NCBI GenBank assembly: GCA_046328115.1 | Contig: JAXLXE010000001.1 | Span: 2,356,001 to 2,420,000, forward strand | DNA: 64,000 bases | DNA from: JAXLXE01 sp046328115 | Lineage (GTDB): Bacteria > Chloroflexota > UBA6077 > JACCZL01 | Direction of reading: 5' to 3' | Shown here: positions 50,614 to 58,945 of the stretch, one piece after another | How positions within the stretch are numbered: the stretch's first letter is position 1 | Layout of the letters: every line of letters begins with the position of its first letter | Program-made: the position numbers and the translations under genes | The notes under the pieces: model-generated | What the model was told of the DNA's origin: nothing | The model's database searches: none | What the model saw: the letters and a program-made list of their open reading frames with translations, nothing else

Positions 50614-51345
50614 TCAGAGGTCGAACCTGAACCGATCCCCCCGGTAGAGCAGCCTGGTCCGCTCGATGACGGAACCGTCCGCCGCCAGCGCCATCCCCCA
50701 GATCAGGAACAGCGGCGCCCGCGGGGCCACGCCCAGCAGAGCGCTTTCTCGGTTTGTCGCCAGCGCAAGCTCCATGACGTGCTGCGACTGGGCCACCGCC
50801 GCGCCGAAGCGCGACTCGATCAACCTGATGATGCCGCAGCGATCCAGATCGCGCTCATCCAGTCCCGGAAACCGGCTGAGCGGATAGTAGGCCGTCTCCA
50901 GCGCCGCGGGCTCACCCTCCACCTGGCGCAGCCACTGGATCTGGAGGAGCTCGCTGCCGCGGGGCACGCCCATGACCTGGGCCAGCCTGGCCCCGGCGTC
51001 CAAGACATCCACCCGGACCGTAGACACCGAATCTCCCGGGACCTTCACCCGCGGTGGGCCCAGCACGCTGCTGAGGCGCTGGTTCGTCCGCGCGGGAAGG
51101 GGCGGCGCCACGAACGTGCCCTTGGCTCGGGCGCGGATGAGCACGCCCTCGCGCACCAGCTCCGCGATGGCCCGCCGCACGGTGATGCGGGCCACGCCGA
51201 GCGAGCGCACCATGTGCTGCTCGGCCGGCAGGCGGTCGCCGGGCTTCAACACGCCGGCGGAGATCACGGAGCGGATGTGCTCGATGATCTGGGCGTACAG
51301 GGGCTGGCTGCTCTGCGGATCGAGCTTCGGCGCGAGCTCGGACAT
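50614..51345 (-). CDS. GntR-family (HutC-type) transcriptional regulator
   Basis: A 243-residue regulator: GntR winged helix at residues ~15-75 (PLYAQIIEHIRSVISAGVLKPGDRLPAEQHMVRSLGVARITVRRAIAELVREGVLIRARAKGTFV) and a C-terminal UTRA effector domain (SELLQIQWLRQVEGEPAALETAYYPLSRFPG, ending DGSVIERTRLLYRGDRFRFDL). UTRA domains bind small sugars, amino acids or their phosphates. It stands just upstream of the M20 peptidase on the same strand, so it may control that gene. Start taken as ATG 51345; a GTG at 51363 is possible. Confidence 0.92.
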   Translation of the reverse strand: MSELAPKLDPQSSQPLYAQIIEHIRSVISAGVLKPGDRLPAEQHMVRSLGVARITVRRAIAELVREGVLIRARAKGTFVAPPLPARTNQRLSSVLGPPRVKVPGDSVSTVRVDVLDAGARLAQVMGVPRGSELLQIQWLRQVEGEPAALETAYYPLSRFPGLDERDLDRCGIIRLIESRFGAAVAQSQHVMELALATNRESALLGVAPRAPLFLIWGMALAADGSVIERTRLLYRGDRFRFDL

Positions 51346-51483
51346 GGGCGATCCCACGAACACAAACTGCTGGCGATACGCCGTGCGCAGCGCTCCGGAT
51401 CACCCACCGGACCTTTGGATTTCTCCAGGCAATTGCCGGACGGAACGCGAGCGCCACCAGTGTTGAGCGGATACCGGGAAGGG

Positions 51484-51526
51484 CCCATATTGTCCCATTG
51501 ACCCCTCCCGGAGCCCCGTCTAGACT
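51484..51526 (+). promoter_or_regulatory. Promoter of secreted paralogue 1 with the conserved 18-bp box
   Basis: Box CCCATATTGTCCCATTGA at 51484-51501, 19 nt, then -10 TAGACT at 51521-51526. The end of the box supplies the -35 (TTGACC, 17-nt spacing). The same box and spacing recur at 52935 and 54309. Confidence 0.75.
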
Positions 51527-51646
51527 CCGGCCGCGTGGCCGTCACACGGGCTGCCGCGACCGACACCCGCCGCGGACAAGGGCACGAGATCCGCCCGTCC
51601 CCGACGGTCAAACCACCACACGTCCGTCCTGGGGGGTTGCTGTTCA

Positions 51647-52810
51647 ATGCGGCGAATCCGCGCATCCTCGATTCTGCTTACCGCGGCGGTCGCCGCCAAC
51701 TTGCTGCTGAACGCGGCTCCGGGCGCGTCACCCCGGATCGCCGCGGCGCAGACGAGCCCCGTGGGGTTTGCCGTGGACTCAAACGCGGACATCCTGTACT
51801 GCGTGAACCTCGCCACCGGAGCGACGACCGCGATCGGGAACGTGGGTTTCGCGGACGTGGATGGCCTGACATTCGACTCCAACGGTGTGCTCTTTGGCAC
51901 CGACGACGCCTCAGACATGTTGATCACCATCAACCTCACGACCGGCGCCGGAACGGCAGTCGGCAAGCTCGGACTGGATACCGTCTCGCCCCTGGATACC
52001 GGACTGACGTTCGATCCCCAGGGCAATCTGTTCGTAGTTGAAGAGACTGGGTTGTCGCTCTCCCGAGTCAATCGGAACACGGGCGCCGCCACTTTCATCG
52101 GATCGACGTTCCCCTTCTTCCTCACCGGCCTCACGGCGCGCGGTAGCACGCTGTTTGCGCTCACGGTTGCCGGGCCGGGTCAAAGTGACTCGCTGGCCAC
52201 CGTAGACAAGGCCACGGGAGCGGTCACGGTGATTGGCCCATTGACCAACGTGAACATCGTGGATGGTGGCCTGGACTTCGATGGCAACGGGACGCTCTGG
52301 GGAATAGATGACGGCAATGGCGGCGCCCAGGGGCGGATCTTCACAGTCAATCCCAACACGGGTGTCGCCACCATCGTGGCCACGACTATCACCGGATTCG
52401 ACTCGCTGGCCATCAACCCGAACATCACGTCCTGTGGCGGGGGCGGGGGCGGGGGCGGGGGCAACAACGTCGTGGTCTACGACCCCAACAACGACGACGA
52501 AAAAAAGAAGAAGGAGACGGAGGAGCAGAAGCAGCAGCGCGAGCGGACCAATCGCTACGGCCTGGATGAGTACCGCACCGAAGGCAACGTGATGTCCCAC
52601 GGCCTGGACGACGGCGGGCCGTTTGTGGTCATCGCGAATCGTGACGGGCTGGTCAAGGTGCGACTGGGCAAGCAGGTGGGCAAGATCACGGTCTGCGTGG
52701 GCGACTACCTGGAGGCGAGCGGGGTGAAGCAGCACGAGCTGCTGTACGAGGCTGAGGACGTGACGGTCTCGAAGAAGTCGCGCTCTGGGAGCTGCATCAC
52801 GGCGAACTGA
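51647..52810 (+). CDS. Secreted beta-propeller protein with shared C-terminal module (paralogue 1)
   Basis: A 387-residue exported protein. Signal peptide to about residue 35 (MRRIRASSILLTAAVAANLL... IAAAQ). Residues ~38-265 form a propeller of repeats such as LYCVNLATGATTAIGNVGF, LITINLTTGAGTAVG, LSRVNRNTGAATFIG (DUF4394/PQQ-like). A run of nine Gly leads to a Lys/Glu-rich charged helix (DDEKKKKETEEQKQQRERTNR) and an ~85-residue C-terminal module: YGLDEYRTEGNVMSHG, PFVVIANRDGLVKVRLGKQ, ITVCVGDYLEASGVKQHE, ending SGSCITAN. The module, probably OB-like, is shared with the next two genes. ATG 51647 follows GGGGGG. Likely cell-surface; function unknown. Confidence 0.8.
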   Translation: MRRIRASSILLTAAVAANLLLNAAPGASPRIAAAQTSPVGFAVDSNADILYCVNLATGATTAIGNVGFADVDGLTFDSNGVLFGTDDASDMLITINLTTGAGTAVGKLGLDTVSPLDTGLTFDPQGNLFVVEETGLSLSRVNRNTGAATFIGSTFPFFLTGLTARGSTLFALTVAGPGQSDSLATVDKATGAVTVIGPLTNVNIVDGGLDFDGNGTLWGIDDGNGGAQGRIFTVNPNTGVATIVATTITGFDSLAINPNITSCGGGGGGGGGNNVVVYDPNNDDEKKKKETEEQKQQRERTNRYGLDEYRTEGNVMSHGLDDGGPFVVIANRDGLVKVRLGKQVGKITVCVGDYLEASGVKQHELLYEAEDVTVSKKSRSGSCITAN

Positions 52811-52817
52811 CCCGAAC

Positions 52818-52847
52818 CACGCCTCGGGGGCCGGTCCCCGAGGCGTG
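52818..52847 (+). terminator. Terminator of secreted paralogue 1
   Basis: Perfect 12-bp stem CACGCCTCGGGG / CCCCGAGGCGTG with a 6-nt loop, followed by ATTCC, 7 nt past the stop. Confidence 0.75.
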
Positions 52848-52934
52848 ATTCCGCGGCTCACGGGAGGCGTGCGAGGCATGCTGCGCTACGTGTCGGGAGC
52901 GGTCCGAAGCGAATCTGACAAGCACACCGACTGC

Positions 52935-52977
52935 CCCATATTGTCCCATTGAGGGCATTTCGGGCGGCTCATAGACT
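52935..52977 (+). promoter_or_regulatory. Promoter of secreted paralogue 2 with the conserved 18-bp box
   Basis: Identical box at 52935-52952, 19 nt, TAGACT at 52972-52977. About 130 nt of leader follow. Confidence 0.75.
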
Positions 52978-53109
52978 ACGGCTGCGTGGGCCCGCCGCGG
53001 GGGTCTACGCCCTGGGCACCAGGCCGCGGCATTCGCCCGAAACGCGATCGCACGGTGCGCATGGCCGGGCTCGCGGGACGGTGAACGGGTTGAACCCGCA
53101 AGAGGACAC

Positions 53110-54163
53110 ATGCCAGTGCACGTCCGCAGACCATTATGGGCCACGCTCACGTCCCGGCGCGCCACGGCGCTCGCCGTGGCGCTTGCAGCCAACCTCCTGC
53201 CCGCGGCCCCACCCGCGCACGCGGCGACGACGACGTTCGCCAACACCACGCCGATCATCATCCCAGCGACGGGGACTGGCGGGCAGGGCGGCAGACCGTC
53301 CAATCCCTACCCCTCGCCAATCACGGTCAGCGGCGTGGCTTCGCCGATAACGAAGGTGACCGTGACCCTGGTCAACTACTCACACGGTTTTCCCGACGAC
53401 GTGGGCGTGATCGTGGTCTCACCAGCCGGCAAGAAGATCCGTCTCATGTCCGATGTGGGGGCGGGTCCGGGCGCCGCCAACGGCGACGTGGCCGCGAACC
53501 TCACGCTCACGTTCGACGACGCCGGGCCATCGCTACCCGACACGTCCGCGCTGACATCCGGCACCTTCAGACCGACGCGGGGCAATGGCAACGCCGCCCT
53601 GCTTGAAGGCTTCCGCGGCCCCGGAGAACTTCCCCGCGCCCGCGCGGCTGGGCCATACAGCCTCCTCCTGGGAGATCTGATCGGAGACTCGGCAAACGGC
53701 GTGTGGAACCTTTACGTCATCGATGACACGTCACGAGATACCGGCACGTTCGCGGGGGGCTGGGCGCTCAACATCACCACCGCCCGGTGGCGCGGGTGGC
53801 GGTGGCGGCGGCGGCAACAACAGCCCCGCGGTCTTCGACCCGAACAACGACGATGAAAACAAGAAGAAAGAGACGGAGGAGCAGCGGCAACAGCGCGAGC
53901 GCACCAATCGCCACGGTCTGGATGAGTACCGCACCGAGGGCAACGTGATGTCCCACGGTCTGGACGACGGCGGGCCGTTTGTGGTCATCGCGAATCGTGA
54001 CGGGCTGGTCAAGGTGCGACTGGGCAAGCAGGTGGGCAAGATCACGGTCTGCGTGGGCGACTACCTGGAGGCGAGCGGGGTGAAGCAGCACGAGCTGCTG
54101 TACGACGCCGAAAGCGTGAGCGTGGGCAAGCGCACGCGGTCCGGTAGCTGCATCTCCACCTAG
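53110..54163 (+). pseudogene. Secreted P-domain-like protein with shared C-terminal module (paralogue 2), one frameshift
   Basis: Two overlapping frames make one gene. Frame A (ATG 53110, AGGA upstream) encodes a signal peptide (ending AHAATTT) and a jelly-roll of the proprotein-convertase P-domain type: PITVSGVASPITKVTVTLVNYSHGFPDDVGVIVVSP, FRPTRGNGNAALLEGF, NGVWNLYVIDDTSRDTGTFAGGWALNIT. Frame B, entered one base later at about 53786 in GCCCGGTGGCG, encodes the Gly linker, the charged helix and the same C-terminal module as paralogue 1. Without the shift, frame A ends at 53856 in an Arg/Trp-rich tail. This may be a real mutation, a base-call error in the Gly-coding run, or recoding. Confidence 0.72.
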
Positions 54164-54188
54164 CAGCAGCGAACGCCAGACGGCGGCG

Positions 54189-54210
54189 GGCCCCGCGGAA
54201 TCGCGGGGCC
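54189..54210 (+). terminator. Terminator-like hairpin of secreted paralogue 2
   Basis: Perfect 9-bp stem GGCCCCGCG / CGCGGGGCC with loop GAAT, 25 nt past the stop at 54163. Confidence 0.65.
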
Positions 54211-54308
54211 TGCCCATGTCACGAGCCGCGCGGACCCCACGACACGACACGAGCACCACACGCGCGGCACGACGACGCCCGGCACCGTCACGGCGGCGGC
54301 TCCGCTGG

Positions 54309-54351
54309 CCCATATTGTCCCATTGAAGGGCCCGAGGATGGGTCATAGACT
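54309..54351 (+). promoter_or_regulatory. Promoter of secreted paralogue 3 with the conserved 18-bp box
   Basis: Identical box at 54309-54326, 19 nt, TAGACT at 54346-54351. Confidence 0.75.
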
Positions 54352-54487
54352 CAGGTCGCCCGGGGCCGGTTGCGGAAGCGTGTTCCGCACGTTGGCAGGT
54401 TCCCCCGCTTTCGACGCGTGGGGCGCTTCCGCGACCGGCCACTGAAGGCACACCACCGTGACCCGTTGGGGGGAGGAGTCTCGACCC

Positions 54488-55621
54488 TTGAGATCAGTGC
54501 GCAAGACTATGGCCGTGGCGGCCTGGGGCGTCGCTCTCGGCATGCTGCTGAACGCCGTGCTGGCGAGCGGATCTACCGGAATCGCGCGGGCTCAGAGCGG
54601 ACCGATCGGTTTCGCCGTGCGCTCCGACGTGGATGACAAGCTGTACTCGATCAACCTGAGCACCGGCGTGGCAACGGCGATCGGCGCGGTCGGCTTCAGC
54701 GACGTAGACGGACTCTCGTTCGGCTGCGGCAGCGTGTTGTTCGGTATCGACGAAGCGACCGACTCGCTGATCCGCATCAACACAACGACCGGCGCCGGCA
54801 CCGCCATTGGCAACACCGGGGTGATCAATGGAAACGTGAACGACGTCGGCCTGACGTTTGACAGCCAGGGGCGGCTGTTCATGGCGGCCGAGGAGGGTCA
54901 GCGCCTCTTCCGGGTGAATCCAACCACGGGCGCAGGCACGCTGGTCGGAAGTACCGGGGCCGCCGCGGTGACCGGCCTGGCAGCGCGGGGCACCACGCTG
55001 TTTGGCCTCAACACCCAGGGACCTTCCAGTCTGGTGACCTTGAATCCGGCGACGGGAGCGAGCACGACCGTTGGCGCCCTGGTGAATGTGACCGTCTCCG
55101 ATGATGGTGGCCTGGACTTCGACTCCAGCGGGACGCTCTGGGGCATCGAGGACGGCGGCCAGATCTTCACGGTGAACACATCAACGGGCGTGGCAACGCC
55201 GGTGGCGACGACGCTCTCAGGGTTCGACACGCTGGCCATTGACACGAGCGCTCCCTGCGGTGGGGGAGGCAACGCCAACGCCGGTGTGTTCGATCCGAAC
55301 AATGACGATGAGAAGAAGAAGAAAGAGACGGAAGAGCAGAAGCAGCAGCGCGAGCGCACCAACCGGCACGGTCTCGATGAGTACCGAACGGAAGGGAACG
55401 TGATATCCCACGGCACCGACGACGACGGCGCGTTTGTGATGATCGCGAATCGGGACGGACTGGTGAAGCTGCGACTGGGCAAGCAGGTGGGAAAGATCAC
55501 CGTGTGCGTGGGTGACTACCTGGAGGCCAGCGGCGTGAAGCAGCACGAGCTGCTCTACGAGGCGGAGGACGTCACCGTCTCCAAGAAGTCGCGATCCGGG
55601 AACTGCATCACCGCCAACTAG
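54488..55621 (+). CDS. Secreted beta-propeller protein with shared C-terminal module (paralogue 3)
   Basis: A 377-residue paralogue of the gene at 51647 with the same order: signal peptide (MRSVRKTMAVAAWGVALGML... ARAQS), six-blade-like repeats (LYSINLSTGVATAIGAVGF, LIRINTTTGAGTAIG, LFRVNPTTGAGTLVG, LVTLNPATGASTTVG), a short Gly linker, the Lys/Glu-rich helix and the C-terminal module. The module is more diverged here (VISHGTDDDGAFVMIANRDG) than between paralogues 1 and 2. The start is TTG 54488, 9 nt after GGGGGAGGAG and matching the MRxxR start of paralogue 1, rather than GTG 54458. A nested hairpin follows the stop. Probably displayed outside the cell. Confidence 0.8.
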   Translation: MRSVRKTMAVAAWGVALGMLLNAVLASGSTGIARAQSGPIGFAVRSDVDDKLYSINLSTGVATAIGAVGFSDVDGLSFGCGSVLFGIDEATDSLIRINTTTGAGTAIGNTGVINGNVNDVGLTFDSQGRLFMAAEEGQRLFRVNPTTGAGTLVGSTGAAAVTGLAARGTTLFGLNTQGPSSLVTLNPATGASTTVGALVNVTVSDDGGLDFDSSGTLWGIEDGGQIFTVNTSTGVATPVATTLSGFDTLAIDTSAPCGGGGNANAGVFDPNNDDEKKKKETEEQKQQRERTNRHGLDEYRTEGNVISHGTDDDGAFVMIANRDGLVKLRLGKQVGKITVCVGDYLEASGVKQHELLYEAEDVTVSKKSRSGNCITAN

Positions 55622-55930
55622 AGCCCAGGCGTCGCGGAGGCCAGACGCCCGCGCGGCTCGCGTTCCGCCCGCTGAATCCGAGTCACCCCGGCGGCAATGC
55701 CGCCGATGGGTGACCGGCCCCCGCCGGCCACTCAGCATCCCCGAAGATGCGAGGGTTGGTAGTCGCTGCTACCGCCCGCCTCCGCGGCTCGGGCGCTTCT
55801 CGCGCGTCCGCGGGGCTGCCATGAGGATACGGGCCGGGGGCCCTGGCCGGCCGTCAACGGGCACACGTTTGAAATGTGTTCTAGCTGACAATTTGGCGCC
55901 CGGCCGTCCCGTCCCAGGATCATTCGGCAT
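55622..55930. other. Intergenic region between secreted paralogue 3 and rlmN
   Basis: Contains the terminator-like hairpin at 55682-55714 and, near 55868-55893, an AT-richer stretch (TTGAAATGTGTTC...) likely to hold the rlmN promoter. No coding frame is supported. Confidence 0.4.
55682..55714 (+). terminator. Nested hairpin after secreted paralogue 3
   Basis: Outer arms GTCACCC / GGGTGAC (55682-55688, 55708-55714) enclose CGGCGGC-AAT-GCCGCCG (55689-55705). It lies about 60 nt past the stop at 55621, without a T-run. Confidence 0.5.
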
Positions 55931-57040
55931 ATGGACCTATTGGAGATTACGCCCACACCCCCGATGGCCGCCGTTGCGCCGCCCACCGCGCTCCCGTTGG
56001 GGCTGGATCTGGACGCCCAGGGCTGGGTGGAGGCGCTAGCTCAACGCGGTCTGCCGGCCTACCGCGCCCGCCAGGTGTTCGATGCCCTCCACCGGCGACG
56101 TCTGGCCGACTGGTCCGACCTGTCCGAGCTCCCGCGCGCGGCCCGCGACTGGCTGGGAGAGCACTACCGACCTATCAGCGGGGCGCTCGTGACGCAGGCG
56201 GTCTCGCGGGATGGCACCCGCAAGCGGCTGGTGCGGCTGGCGGATGGGCAGGACGTGGAGACCGTGGCCATCCCTTCGCGCTCGCCCGCGGGCTCGTCGC
56301 GGCTCTCCGTGTGCGTTTCAACCCAGGCCGGCTGCGCCATGGCGTGCACCTTTTGCGCCACCGGCGACATGGGCCTGGCGCGCAACCTCTCCCACGGCGA
56401 GATCGTGGATCAGGTGTACGGCTTTGGCCGGGACCGACCTGAAGCTGCCCCGACCCACGTGGTCTTCATGGGGATGGGCGAGCCGCTGGCCAACTACGCC
56501 GCCACCGTCCGCGCCGTCAGGCTGCTGAGCAACCCCCAGGGCGCCAACATCAGCCCGCGGCGCATCACGGTCTCCACCAGTGGCCTGGTGCCCCAGATCC
56601 GGCGGCTGGCCACGGAGGATCTGGACATCACGCTGGCCATCTCGCTCCACGCGCCGAATGACGACCTCCGGACCGAGCTCATGCCCGTCAACACCCGCTT
56701 CCCGATCAGCGCCCTGCTGGCCGCGACATCGGACTACGCGCGCGCGACGAAGCGGCGGGTCAGCTACGAGTACGTCATGCTGGAGGGCGTCAACGATCAG
56801 CCGCTGCACGCCGCGCAGCTGGCAGCGATCCTCCCCAAGCGCCTGTCCCACGTCAACCTGATCCCCTACAACGCCACCGGCGCCGCGTTCCGCGCCACTC
56901 CGCCCGACCGAATCACCGCGTTCCAGGAACGGCTCACGGCGGCCGGCGTCTCGGCGACCATCAGGGCCAGCCGCGGCCGTGACATCGCGGCCGCCTGCGG
57001 CCAGCTCAAGGCGGAAAACAGCCTGAGACGGCCGGGCTAA
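55931..57040 (+). CDS. rlmN: 23S rRNA (adenine(2503)-C(2))-methyltransferase / tRNA methyltransferase RlmN
   Basis: A 369-residue radical-SAM methylating enzyme acting on A2503 of 23S rRNA and A37 of some tRNAs. The cluster motif CAMACTFCATGDMG supplies the CxxxCxxC that binds the 4Fe-4S cluster. MGMGEPLANY, STSGLVPQIRRLA, ISLHAPNDDLRTELMPVN, VSYEYVMLEGVNDQ and the methyl-carrying Cys in DIAAACGQL near the C terminus are all present. The N-terminal helical RNA-binding domain has LPAYRARQVFDALHRRRLADWSDL. Start ATG 55931 or the internal ATG at 55964. Confidence 0.95.
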   Translation: MDLLEITPTPPMAAVAPPTALPLGLDLDAQGWVEALAQRGLPAYRARQVFDALHRRRLADWSDLSELPRAARDWLGEHYRPISGALVTQAVSRDGTRKRLVRLADGQDVETVAIPSRSPAGSSRLSVCVSTQAGCAMACTFCATGDMGLARNLSHGEIVDQVYGFGRDRPEAAPTHVVFMGMGEPLANYAATVRAVRLLSNPQGANISPRRITVSTSGLVPQIRRLATEDLDITLAISLHAPNDDLRTELMPVNTRFPISALLAATSDYARATKRRVSYEYVMLEGVNDQPLHAAQLAAILPKRLSHVNLIPYNATGAAFRATPPDRITAFQERLTAAGVSATIRASRGRDIAAACGQLKAENSLRRPG

Positions 57041-57161
57041 GCCGGCCCGCCAGGACGCTACGTTGCCCACCTTCCCGGGCGCTGAGTATGGTTAGCCCGA
57101 TCTGAATCGATCAGAGACGGAACTGCACAGGAAATCTGAGACACAGGCGAGGACACCAGCG

Positions 57162-57503
57162 GTGGCAGAGTCAGACCAGGCATTTGCTGAGCCATTCAAG
57201 CGGATCTCCGTGGCGGACGCCAAGGCGATGCTGGACGACGGTAAGGCCGTCGCGATCGACGTGCGCGAGGGCTGGGAGTGGGCAAACGGCCACATCGGCA
57301 CTGCCACCCACACCCCGCTGGCCAGGATCATGTCCGCCCCCGCCGCCAGCGTCACGCAGGACAACGTGATCTTCGTGTGCGAGGTGGGCCAGCGGAGCGC
57401 CGTGGCGGCGGAGATTGCGGCCTCGCTGGGCTTTGACAACCTCTACAACATGGAAGGCGGCATGACCGCCTGGCGAGCCGCGGGCTACCCCGTAGCCAAA
57501 TAA
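57162..57503 (+). CDS. Rhodanese-domain sulfurtransferase-like protein
   Basis: A 113-residue single-domain rhodanese: ISVADAKAMLDDGKAVAIDVREGWEWANGHIGTATHTPLA, then the active-site loop VFVCEVGQRS-type (IFVCEVGQRSAVAAEIAASLG) with the catalytic Cys, and NMEGGMTAWRAAGYPV. It can accept sulfur as a persulfide; partner unknown. The start is GTG 57162 with GAGGA upstream. It lies alone between rlmN and the convergent SirB1-like gene (3 nt between the two stops). Confidence 0.9.
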   Translation: MAESDQAFAEPFKRISVADAKAMLDDGKAVAIDVREGWEWANGHIGTATHTPLARIMSAPAASVTQDNVIFVCEVGQRSAVAAEIAASLGFDNLYNMEGGMTAWRAAGYPVAK

Positions 57504-57506
57504 CCG

Positions 57507-58334
57507 CTAGTTGAGGCGCTGGGTGAGCTGATCCACCAGTTGGATCTGTCCCTGGATTACAGCAGCGTCGGCCGCGTTCGGCGCGGCCGACGTGTACGTG
57601 ACGAGATCTGCGCGCGCGCCCTTCAGGTCTCCCGCCCGCAGCCGCGCCAGCCCCCGGTCGCGGTATTCCCGGGTGGCCCCTGGCTCCATCAGGAGCAGCG
57701 CGTCCAGACAGCGGATGGCCCGCGCCAGATCCTGGCGCCGGCCGTAGATCAGCTTCAGATTTGTCACCATGCGGTACAGGATCGCCCGGGTACCCACGGA
57801 TCGCAGCATCGCCGGATCCAGCCGCGCCTCCGACCCGTGGACGTCGCGCAGCAGCGCCGCGCAGTCCTCCGTATCAAGCAGGCGGCCGCCGCCGAACGGG
57901 TCCACCAGCAGCGGCTCGTCAGCGGTGGCCACGCGCACCAGGAAGTGCCCGGGCAAGCCCACGCCGCGCAATGTGAGGCCCAATCGCCGGCCCACTTCCA
58001 TGTAGATCACGGACAGGGTGATCGGTATGCCCAGCCGTCGATCCAGCACCTCGTTCAGGTAGCTGTTCCGCGGGTCGTAGTAGTCGTCACGGTTCCCGCG
58101 CAGCCCGTATTCGTCAAACAGCACGCGGTTGATCGCGGCCACGTGGCGCCGCGGCGGATCCGTAGCGCGCAGCACGCGGCTGGCCTCGCCCGCGAGCCGG
58201 TCCAGGCGCTGCACCTGCACCGCCACGTCCAGGTCTGGGTACTCCAGCGCGGCCAGGGCAAACGCGGCCGAGCCAAGATCGATCCTGGACTCATCGCGAT
58301 CCAGCAGCGCGGCGAAGCGATCCACGGCATCCAT
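57507..58334 (-). CDS. SirB1-family protein (transglutaminase-like plus TPR)
   Basis: A 275-residue SirB1-type protein. N-terminal helical part (DLGSAAFALAALEYPDLDVA), then the transglutaminase-like core: RNSYLNEVLDRRLGIPITLSVIYMEVGRRLGLTLRGVGLPGHFLVRV, with the His of PGHFLVR and Asp of LLVDPFGGGRLL. The usual catalytic Cys is absent from this family. A C-terminal TPR-like tail has LDALLLMEPGATREYRDRGLARLRAGDLKGARADL. Biochemical role is unknown. It is separated by 32 nt from the TPP-enzyme gene on the same strand. Confidence 0.88.
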   Translation of the reverse strand: MDAVDRFAALLDRDESRIDLGSAAFALAALEYPDLDVAVQVQRLDRLAGEASRVLRATDPPRRHVAAINRVLFDEYGLRGNRDDYYDPRNSYLNEVLDRRLGIPITLSVIYMEVGRRLGLTLRGVGLPGHFLVRVATADEPLLVDPFGGGRLLDTEDCAALLRDVHGSEARLDPAMLRSVGTRAILYRMVTNLKLIYGRRQDLARAIRCLDALLLMEPGATREYRDRGLARLRAGDLKGARADLVTYTSAAPNAADAAVIQGQIQLVDQLTQRLN

Positions 58335-58366
58335 GCCCGGTACGACGTGCTGTCGGTGGTCCGGTC

Positions 58367-58942
58367 TCAGCTCCGCACGTAGCGCATGAACGTGTCAGCC
58401 AGTACCACCGGATCTTCCAGGAAGTAGGGCGTCTTCTCCGTCTTGTTGCCGATGCGTACACGGATGAGCGTGGGCTTTTTCGAGGACTTCACCTCTTCCA
58501 GCGCGCCGCTGAGCTCGGCCGCGGAGCCCACTTCCAGGGCGTCCATGCCGCAGGCTTTCGCCACACCCGCGAAGTCCGTGGTGGCAGCCGCGGTTGGCTG
58601 ATCGCCGGTGGATCCGTACGTCCCGTTGTCCAGGATCACCAGCACCATCTTGGACGGCTTCAGGTGGCCGATGGTGGAGAGCGCGGAGAAGCCCATGAGC
58701 AGGCCGCCATCGCCCTCGACGGTCACCACCTTCCCAAAGCGGGAGCTCTCCAACCCCATGGCCAGACCAAGGCCAATGCCCGGCGGCAGGCCCATAGAGT
58801 CCAGCACGTGCAGGTGGTTCTGCTTCTTGCCGACCGCGGCGACCATCTCGCGCACGGCAGCGCCCACGTTGATCACCACCGGGTCCGTTGGGAAGGCCGC
58901 GTCGATGAGCTTGAGCGCCTCCATCCGTTGCAGCGTAGCCAT
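58367..58942 (-). CDS. TPP-dependent decarboxylase, C-terminal (ComE-like) subunit
   Basis: A 191-residue protein equal to the TPP-binding half of sulfopyruvate/phosphonopyruvate decarboxylases: LQRMEALKLIDAAFPTDPVVINVGA, the diphosphate motif VEGDGGLLMGFSALSTIG... NGTYG (GDG-N pattern), and PTLIRVRIGNKTEKTP. It forms one enzyme with the 170-residue gene upstream (3 nt between them), as ComD/ComE do in coenzyme M synthesis. The substrate is probably a small 2-keto acid with a sulfonate, phosphonate or similar head; this is inference from family layout. Confidence 0.85.
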   Translation of the reverse strand: MATLQRMEALKLIDAAFPTDPVVINVGAAVREMVAAVGKKQNHLHVLDSMGLPPGIGLGLAMGLESSRFGKVVTVEGDGGLLMGFSALSTIGHLKPSKMVLVILDNGTYGSTGDQPTAAATTDFAGVAKACGMDALEVGSAAELSGALEEVKSSKKPTLIRVRIGNKTEKTPYFLEDPVVLADTFMRYVRS

Positions 58943-58945
58943 TCC

